In this document: piece by piece, positions 22,854-27,197 of the stretch
Position numbering within the stretch: the first letter of the stretch is position 1
Layout of the letters: every line of letters begins with the position of its first letter
Origin: Flemingiibacterium sp045578725
GTDB taxonomy: Bacteria; Bacillota; Clostridia; Oscillospirales; CAG-272
Direction of reading: 5' to 3'
DNA: 27,197 nt
Assembly (NCBI GenBank): GCA_045578725.1
Contig: JAZNKS010000101.1
Location: forward strand, 1-27,197
The notes under the pieces: model-generated
The model's database searches: none
The model's input: only the letters and a program-made list of their open reading frames with translations
Told to the model about the DNA's origin: nothing
Position numbers and translations under genes: made by a program

Positions 22854-24038
22854 ATGAATTTCTCCAAGCTCACCGATTTCATCGATTCCATGGCCAGCAC
22901 GAAGCGCTCGCCCGGCAATGCCGCCGTTGTCTATTACAAGGGCCAGAAGGTCTTCTCCCATGCCGCCGGCTTTGCTTCTCTTGAGGAGGGCACGCCCTTT
23001 ACCGGGGCGGAATATGTCAACATCTATTCCTGCTCCAAGGTGGCCACCGTCACCGCCGCCGCCCAGCTTCTGGAGCGCGGCCTCTTCCTTCTCAACGATC
23101 CGCTGTACGAATACATCCCCGAATTCCGCCATATGTCGATCCGCCTGCCCGACGGCACGCTGACCGAGGCGAAGAATCCCATCCGGGTCGGCCATCTTTT
23201 CTCGATGACCGCCGGCCTCAATTACAACTGCGATTCGCCCTCCATCCGCAAGGTGAAGGCTGAAACCAACGGCAAATGCGACACGCTGACCCTTGTAAAG
23301 GAGCTGGCAAACGAGCCCCTCTCCTTCGAGCCGGGCACGCATTGGCAGTATTCGCTCTGCCACGATGTGCTGGCGGGTCTGGTTTACGCGATCTCCGGAA
23401 TGCCGTTCCGCGAATACATGAAGAAGAACATCTTCGAGCCGCTGGGCATGGACAGAACGGTCTACCATCACACGCCCGAAATTGAGGCGGCGATGGCCGA
23501 GCAGTACCGCTTTGCACCGGACAGCGGCGCGATAAGCGACGATATCGTGGAGGCCCAGAAATACGGCAAGGCCGATTCCGGCACCTTCGTGAACGTCGGC
23601 AAGCAGGTCGGCCATATCTTCGGCGAGGAGTACGACAGCGGCGGAGCCGGCATCACGACCACGGTGGACGATTATGCCAAGCTGCTGGCGGCGCTGGCCG
23701 GAAACGGTCTGGGTCTGACCGGCGAGCGGATCCTGGCCCCTGCTACGGTGAATCTGATGAAGACCAACCGCCTGAATGCGGAGCAGCTGAAGGATTTCAG
23801 CTGGGAGGCCCTGCAGGGATTTGGCTACGGTCTCGGCGTGCACACCCACATCGATCCCGCAAAATCCGGCTCCAATGCGAACCTCGGCGCATTCGGCTGG
23901 GGCGGCGCGGCCGGAGCATCAGCGCTCGTCGATTCCTCGATCGGCCTTGCGATCTTCTTTGTCCAGCATTGTCTGAATCCGCGTGAGCAATGGTATCAGC
24001 CCCGCCTGCGCAACGTTGTCAACGCCTGCATCGATTGA
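22854..24038 (+). CDS. Serine hydrolase, beta-lactamase (class C / EstB) family
   Basis: A 394-residue cytosolic protein of the beta-lactamase-related serine hydrolase family. SxxK is SCSK with nucleophile Ser59 and Lys62. The second motif position is WQYSLCHDVLAGLV (Tyr-Ser), and the GWGG motif (FGWGGAAGAS) replaces KTG near the C-terminus, as in EstB-type esterases. No signal peptide is visible, which argues against a secreted beta-lactamase; an esterase or D-amino-acid peptidase activity is more likely. Of the in-frame ATGs, 22854 has AAAGG at a 9-nt spacing, while 22845 overlaps that site and upstream starts precede the promoter. Monocistronic, with its own terminator. Confidence 0.9.
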   Translation: MNFSKLTDFIDSMASTKRSPGNAAVVYYKGQKVFSHAAGFASLEEGTPFTGAEYVNIYSCSKVATVTAAAQLLERGLFLLNDPLYEYIPEFRHMSIRLPDGTLTEAKNPIRVGHLFSMTAGLNYNCDSPSIRKVKAETNGKCDTLTLVKELANEPLSFEPGTHWQYSLCHDVLAGLVYAISGMPFREYMKKNIFEPLGMDRTVYHHTPEIEAAMAEQYRFAPDSGAISDDIVEAQKYGKADSGTFVNVGKQVGHIFGEEYDSGGAGITTTVDDYAKLLAALAGNGLGLTGERILAPATVNLMKTNRLNAEQLKDFSWEALQGFGYGLGVHTHIDPAKSGSNANLGAFGWGGAAGASALVDSSIGLAIFFVQHCLNPREQWYQPRLRNVVNACID

Positions 24039-24045
24039 ATCCCTC

Positions 24046-24076
24046 TCCCGTCCGGTTTCGTGCCGGGCGGGATTTT
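24046..24076 (+). terminator. Intrinsic terminator of the serine hydrolase gene
   Basis: 10-bp stem TCCCGTCCGG (24046-24055) with CCGGGCGGGA (24063-24072), including one T-G wobble, loop TTTCGTG, followed by TTTTGTTT. Confidence 0.85.
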
Positions 24077-24092
24077 GTTTACATTTTTCCTA

Positions 24093-24121
24093 TGGACGGC
24101 CGGCGAAAAATGTGGTATAAT
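24093..24121 (+). promoter_or_regulatory. Promoter of the amidase-HAD pair
   Basis: TGGTATAAT extended -10 (TATAAT 24116-24121) with a weak -35 TGGACG (24093-24098) at 17 bp. TTTACA at 24078 is too far away to pair with it. Confidence 0.65.
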
Positions 24122-24150
24122 GGAGAAAATGCGGATTCTGCGAGGTTCTT

Positions 24151-24903
24151 ATGCGAAATTCCATCCTGATTCAAAAAATTCTCTGGGCCGCCGTGGGGCT
24201 TCTTGTCATCATCGGCCTGATTTTTGGCGGCATCCTGCTCGCCCGCCGGGCCGCGACGGCTCCGACCGTCATCGAGCCGCCCGAAGAATACGATGCCGAC
24301 AGCGGGCTTCCGATTCCCGCCGGGAAATTTGCCGTCTGTCTGGATCCCGGGCACGGCTTTGCCGATCCCGGCACGCTGGCCGGCGAGGGGCTTGTTGAGA
24401 GCGAGGTCAATTTAGCCGTGGCGATGCGCGTACGGACGCTCCTGGAGAGCGCGGGCGTGACGGTGAAGATGACCCGCGAAACCAATACCCACGAGGATCC
24501 CGCTTACTCGCTGTCGCTGGAGGATCGGATGGTGAAGGCCAATTCCTTTGGCTGTGCGCTGTTTGTATCGCTCCATTGCGATTCCTTCCCGTCCGATCCC
24601 ACGGTGCGGGGCACGCGGATCTATCATCTGTCGGACGATACCAAGGCGGCGGCCTCGGCGGCTATCTATGGGGAGGCGATCGGGGCTTCGCTCGGTGAAT
24701 CGGTGCGCATCAAGCCAATGCTCCGCGATGACAGCTACTATGTCATCCGGAATGCCGACTGTCCGGCCGTGCTGATCGAGCTTGGCTTTGTCACAAATCC
24801 CGAGGAGGCGAAAAATCTGACGGATCCGCTCTGGCAGGACAAAATGGCCTTCGGCATCGCCGCGGGCATCATCAAAAGCTTCAACGGAGGAAACGGGAAA
24901 TGA
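24151..24903 (+). CDS. N-acetylmuramoyl-L-alanine amidase (Amidase_3)
   Basis: Zinc amidase cleaving the bond between MurNAc and L-Ala in peptidoglycan. An N-terminal membrane anchor (about residues 10-30, ILWAAVGLLVIIGLIFGGIL) is followed by the Amidase_3 domain: zinc His in CLDPGHG, Glu in VESEVNL, His in VSLHCDS and catalytic Glu in VLIELGFVTN. No SPOR, SH3 or LysM domains are present. The size (250 residues) and membrane anchor recall CwlD, the spore-cortex amidase, and spore genes are near, but the match is not specific enough to assign that symbol. GAGG lies 5-8 nt before ATG 24151. Its stop overlaps the start of the HAD gene (ATGA). Confidence 0.93.
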   Translation: MRNSILIQKILWAAVGLLVIIGLIFGGILLARRAATAPTVIEPPEEYDADSGLPIPAGKFAVCLDPGHGFADPGTLAGEGLVESEVNLAVAMRVRTLLESAGVTVKMTRETNTHEDPAYSLSLEDRMVKANSFGCALFVSLHCDSFPSDPTVRGTRIYHLSDDTKAAASAAIYGEAIGASLGESVRIKPMLRDDSYYVIRNADCPAVLIELGFVTNPEEAKNLTDPLWQDKMAFGIAAGIIKSFNGGNGK

Positions 24904-25538
24904 AATTCCGGCATCTGTTATTCGATCTTGACGGCACGCTGACCGATCCGTTTTTGGGGATCACCCGATCGGTGCGCCATTCGCTCCGGCATTTCGGCAT
25001 TGAGGCGGAACTGGAGGATCTGAAGCCCTTCATCGGGCCGCCGCTGGTCGATTCGTACATGGAATTCTACGGCTTCTCCCGCGGGAAGGCGGAGGAGGCG
25101 GTGGTCAAATACCGCGAATATTACCGCGCGGGCGGCATCTTCATGAACCGCGTTTATGACGGAATCCCCGGGCTTTTGGCCGGGTGTCGGGAGCGCGGGC
25201 AGGAGGTGATTCTGGCGACCTCGAAGTCGATTGTCTTCGCCGAGCAGATTCTGGATAAATTTGCGCTTCGGCAATATTTCGATGCGGCGTTCGGCTGTGA
25301 GCTGGACGGCACGCGGGTCAAAAAGGGGGAAGTCATCGATTGGGCCATCGAAAATCACAAAATGGACAAAGCGGCGGCCGTCATGATCGGCGACCGGCTC
25401 CATGACATTCACGGCGCCCACGAAAACGGGATCCCGGCCATCGGCGTGATGTGGGGCTACGGATCCGAGGCGGAGCTTCGCGAGGCCGGCGCGGATGCGA
25501 TCGCGCATTCGCTGGATGAGCTGGAAATGTTAATTTGA
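24900..25538 (+). CDS. HAD family hydrolase (phosphoglycolate phosphatase-like)
   Basis: A 212-residue HAD subfamily IA phosphatase. Motif I is FDLDGTLTD (Asp9 nucleophile, Asp11 acid/base), a helical cap follows (residues 17-80, with FIGPPLVDSYMEFYG), motif II is ATSKS, Lys lies in RVKKGEVI, and motif IV is MIGDRLHDIHGA. The arrangement matches Gph/PpaX-type enzymes acting on small phosphate esters such as 2-phosphoglycolate or pyrophosphate; the exact substrate is not readable. It is translationally coupled to the amidase by ATGA overlap with GGAGG just upstream. The pairing may be transcriptional convenience rather than a shared pathway. Confidence 0.92.
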   Translation: MKFRHLLFDLDGTLTDPFLGITRSVRHSLRHFGIEAELEDLKPFIGPPLVDSYMEFYGFSRGKAEEAVVKYREYYRAGGIFMNRVYDGIPGLLAGCRERGQEVILATSKSIVFAEQILDKFALRQYFDAAFGCELDGTRVKKGEVIDWAIENHKMDKAAAVMIGDRLHDIHGAHENGIPAIGVMWGYGSEAELREAGADAIAHSLDELEMLI

Positions 25539-25545
25539 AAAAAAC

Positions 25546-25574
25546 TTGACATTTCCGAAAAAATGTGCTATACT
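25546..25574 (+). promoter_or_regulatory. Sigma-A promoter of the hypothetical membrane protein
   Basis: TTGACA (25546-25551), 17-bp spacer and TATACT (25569-25574) with TGC extension (25566-25568). It starts 8 nt after the HAD stop codon. Confidence 0.88.
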
Positions 25575-25606
25575 GGAAACGGAAGAATCTTACAGGAGGG
25601 ATCTGT

Positions 25607-26227
25607 ATGTCAAAAACAAAGCTTGTACTCCTCACGGCTGTCACGGCGATCCTGTCAACATGGCTGGCCATCGGCGCGGCGGTCGGCGTGTATATGGTTG
25701 TAACCGCTCCCGAAAAAGAGCCGGAGCCGACGGCGATGTTCTCCCATCTGACCTACGAAAACGTGGAGAAAATCACCTTCACGAAATACGGTTATACCGT
25801 CAACGACGAGGACATCATCGAATATGAAACGCCAGACTGGCGTGCCCTTCTGGATGAAGTGTTCATTCCTATGCAGCTGTCCGCGCCGTATGAGGATCAG
25901 GATGTCGCTTTTTACGGCGGCGGACCGATGCCGATTTTCAAAATTTATCAGACCGATGGCACGGTTTATGAGATTCAGATGCTGAACGGAATCATTGAAC
26001 ACCGTGAGAAAAGCGGATATGAGGTGGAAATTGACGGCAAAACCGTTCCCATTATCCGGAACAATGAGGATGTTCTTGTTAAGATCAACGGTGTGATTTA
26101 TGAGATTACCAATTACAATCCGGTAGCCATTATTCCCGGCACTCTCGGTTCGTGGGGAACAGCGGTAGAAAAGGATTACTATCACGCGAAAGCCCTGGAA
26201 GAAAAACGCGCCAACGAAAACAACTGA
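25607..26227 (+). CDS. Membrane-anchored hypothetical protein
   Basis: A 206-residue protein I do not recognise. A single N-terminal hydrophobic segment (about residues 5-32, KLVLLTAVTAILSTWLAIGA) is followed by a short Pro/Glu linker (EKEPEPT) and an extracytoplasmic domain rich in beta-strands and aromatic residues (FTKYGYTVNDEDIIEY, DVAFYGGGPMPIFKIYQ, GKTVPIIRNNEDVLVKING), ending in a charged tail (ALEEKRANENN). No catalytic motif is evident. I chose ATG 25607 because AGGAGGG lies 6-12 nt upstream; the longer open frame from 25565 would begin before the promoter's -10 box. It is vegetatively promoted, with spoVAC immediately downstream, so a link to spore or envelope biology is only positional. 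Confidence 0.8.
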   Translation: MSKTKLVLLTAVTAILSTWLAIGAAVGVYMVVTAPEKEPEPTAMFSHLTYENVEKITFTKYGYTVNDEDIIEYETPDWRALLDEVFIPMQLSAPYEDQDVAFYGGGPMPIFKIYQTDGTVYEIQMLNGIIEHREKSGYEVEIDGKTVPIIRNNEDVLVKINGVIYEITNYNPVAIIPGTLGSWGTAVEKDYYHAKALEEKRANENN

Positions 26228-26230
26228 ACC

Positions 26231-26260
26231 GCATAAATTCCCCTCCCATGGGCGATACTA
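26231..26260 (+). promoter_or_regulatory. Forespore-type (sigma-F/sigma-G-like) promoter of the spoVA genes
   Basis: GCATA (26231-26235) followed 18 nt later by GATACTA (26254-26260) fits the sigma-G pattern at six of seven -10 bases. GCATA, 15 nt, then GGCGATACT (26251-26259) fits the sigma-F pattern GGNNANANT exactly. Transcription would start near 26266-26268. spoVA genes are forespore-expressed in Bacillus, so the match is in the right place. Confidence 0.7.
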
Positions 26261-26291
26261 CATCTGCTATCACCCACGGGAGGGATTTTTT
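26241..26291 (+). terminator. Hairpin-T6 element overlapping the spoVAC ribosome binding site
   Basis: CCCTCCC (26241-26247) pairs with GGGAGGG (26278-26284); the inner parts ATGGG-GATA and TATC-CCCA continue the stem with two single mismatches, giving about 15 bp and a 10-nt loop (26258-26267). Six T follow (26286-26291) and the spoVAC ATG comes next. It can terminate the upstream gene. Its 3' arm is also the spoVAC Shine-Dalgarno (GGAGG, 26279-26283), 8 nt from the ATG. Confidence 0.8.
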
Positions 26292-26738
26292 ATGAACAAA
26301 ATGGACGATGCGGCGTACAGGCAATACGCCGAGGCGCGATCCCCGCGATCGCCGCTTGCAAAAAACTGCCTGTTTGCCTTTTTATTCGGCGGCGGGATCT
26401 GCACGATCGGGCAGGGGCTTCACGATCTCTACGGCTGGCTGAATCTTTCCGCCGACAACGTGAAAACGATGGTTCCCGCCACGCTGATTGCGCTGGCGGC
26501 GATCCTCACCGGGCTGAACATCTTTGACAAAATCGCCAAAATTGCGGGCGCGGGGACGTTGGTGCCGATCACCGGCTTTGCCAACGCGTTGGTTTCCCCG
26601 GCCATCGATACCAAGGCGGAGGGCTTTATTCTCGGCGTCGGTGCGAAGATTTTCACCGTGGCCGGACCGGTGATTCTCTACGGCACGCTGGCATCCGCCG
26701 TTTACGGGCTGATATTATGGCTCGTCGGCCAATTTTGA
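26292..26738 (+). CDS. spoVAC: Stage V sporulation protein AC
   Basis: A 148-residue integral membrane protein of the SpoVA channel, which loads dipicolinic acid into the forespore and releases it at germination; SpoVAC of Bacillus behaves as a mechanosensitive channel. Family signatures are NCLFAFLFGGGICTIGQGLHDLY, a long hydrophobic middle (PATLIALAAILTGLNIFDKIAKIAGAGTLVPITGFANALVSPAI), and KAEGFILGVGAKIFTVAGPVILYG. ATG 26292 follows GGGAGGG by 7 nt. spoVAD begins 15 nt after the stop. The upstream leader is unusual: promoter, terminator-like hairpin and ribosome site are superimposed. Confidence 0.97.
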   Translation: MNKMDDAAYRQYAEARSPRSPLAKNCLFAFLFGGGICTIGQGLHDLYGWLNLSADNVKTMVPATLIALAAILTGLNIFDKIAKIAGAGTLVPITGFANALVSPAIDTKAEGFILGVGAKIFTVAGPVILYGTLASAVYGLILWLVGQF

Positions 26739-26753
26739 GGGGGGATTGACAGG

Positions 26754-27197
26754 ATGAGCAGTATTGTGACCCTTTCACGGCCGGTATCCCTGCTTTGCGG
26801 GGCGGCGGTGGGCGGCCGGATGGAGCAGCTGGGGCCGCTCGGCGAACACTTTGACGAAATCGACGAAACAGATACCTTCGGGATGCCGACCTGGGAGCAG
26901 GCGGAGAGCGAGATGCAGCGCCGGGCGCTCAATCTGGCCCTTGACAAGGCGGGGCTTGGAATCCGGGCGCTGGATGCGATTTTGGCCGGCGATCTCATCA
27001 ATCAATGCACGGCCAGCGGCTATGGACTGGCGAATTTCGATCTGCCGTATTTCGGTCTGTACGGCGCCTGCTCGACCATGGCGCTGTCGATTATAAATGC
27101 TTCTATGTATATCGAAAGCGGCGCTATAAAAAATGCGGTAGCCGTAACCTCCTCGCATTTTTGCTCGGCTGGAAGACAGTATCGCTTTCCGCTCGAA
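26754..27197 (+). CDS. spoVAD: Stage V sporulation protein AD (5' part, runs off the window)
   Basis: The first 148 codons of SpoVAD, the dipicolinic-acid-binding SpoVA subunit with a thiolase-like fold. Recognisable segments are SSIVTLSRPVSLLCGAAVGG, the ETDTFGMPTWEQAESEM region, GDLINQCTASGYG, and YFGLYGACSTMALSI, where the Cys corresponds to the thiolase position, then SGAIKNAVAVTSSHFC. The reading frame is open to the last base. ATG 26754 has GAGGGGGG about 9 nt upstream. It belongs to the spoVAC operon, and spoVAE probably follows outside the window. In the family the thiolase fold binds ligand without known catalysis. Confidence 0.95.
   Translation, partial: MSSIVTLSRPVSLLCGAAVGGRMEQLGPLGEHFDEIDETDTFGMPTWEQAESEMQRRALNLALDKAGLGIRALDAILAGDLINQCTASGYGLANFDLPYFGLYGACSTMALSIINASMYIESGAIKNAVAVTSSHFCSAGRQYRFPLE

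Noticed and set aside
22737..23849. A 370-codon minus-strand frame over the serine hydrolase gene
   Set aside because: It is a shadow of the plus-strand gene, which has SxxK and GWGG motifs, a promoter and a ribosome site; the antisense product matches nothing.

Overview
The window reads as a chromosomal segment of a moderately GC-rich, endospore-forming member of the Bacillota, most likely class Clostridia. The grounds are spore genes (gerW/ytfJ-type, spoVAC, spoVAD), the scpA-scpB-DUF2953-gerW-DacF-type-rluB gene order, strong purine-rich Shine-Dalgarno sites, sigma-A promoters with 17-bp spacers, and a surface protein made of InlB-type repeats, a SpaA-like domain and SLH domains. I infer the class from gene content; nothing here fixes genus or species.

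Layout. (1) 1-370: no convincing gene. It holds a -10 box, a strong bidirectional hairpin terminator (possibly closing a small RNA) and an extended -10 promoter facing lon. (2) 371-9174: ten same-strand, tightly packed genes: lon, engB/ysxC, an M50 site-2 protease, scpA, scpB, a DUF2953 membrane protein, gerW, a D-Ala-D-Ala carboxypeptidase, an RluB-type pseudouridine synthase and a small GNAT-like protein. This is a housekeeping run of proteolysis, ribosome assembly, chromosome condensation and spore/cell-wall functions. (3) 9194-9371: tRNA-Leu(CAG) with its own consensus promoter and terminator. (4) 9374-9969: an array of short hairpins separated by GTGAAAT/ATTTCAT heptamers in two opposing halves, followed by a four-helix-bundle (S23/IVS-type) protein and a terminator. 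This is the most system-like unexplained structure in the window. (5) 10040-16818: a perfect sigma-A promoter, a structured leader of about 140 nt, and a 2186-residue S-layer-anchored surface protein. (6) 16856-18170: a lone uroporphyrinogen-decarboxylase-superfamily gene. (7) 18183-21876: an AraC-type regulator divergent from a two-gene unit (an uncharacterised probable alpha/alpha-barrel protein and a solute-binding lipoprotein), with no permease in view. (8) 21934-24076: an alkaline-phosphatase-superfamily phosphodiesterase divergent from a beta-lactamase-fold serine hydrolase. (9) 24093-25538: an N-acetylmuramoyl-L-alanine amidase translationally coupled to a HAD phosphatase. (10) 25546-27197: a membrane-anchored hypothetical protein, then spoVAC and the beginning of spoVAD, which runs off the window.

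Two places deserve most attention. One is the hairpin array plus four-helix protein just downstream of tRNA-Leu. The other is the spoVAC leader, where a forespore-type (sigma-F/sigma-G-like) promoter lies inside a terminator-like hairpin whose 3' arm is the spoVAC ribosome binding site. Read-through transcripts would hide that site, while transcripts starting in the hairpin loop would expose it.
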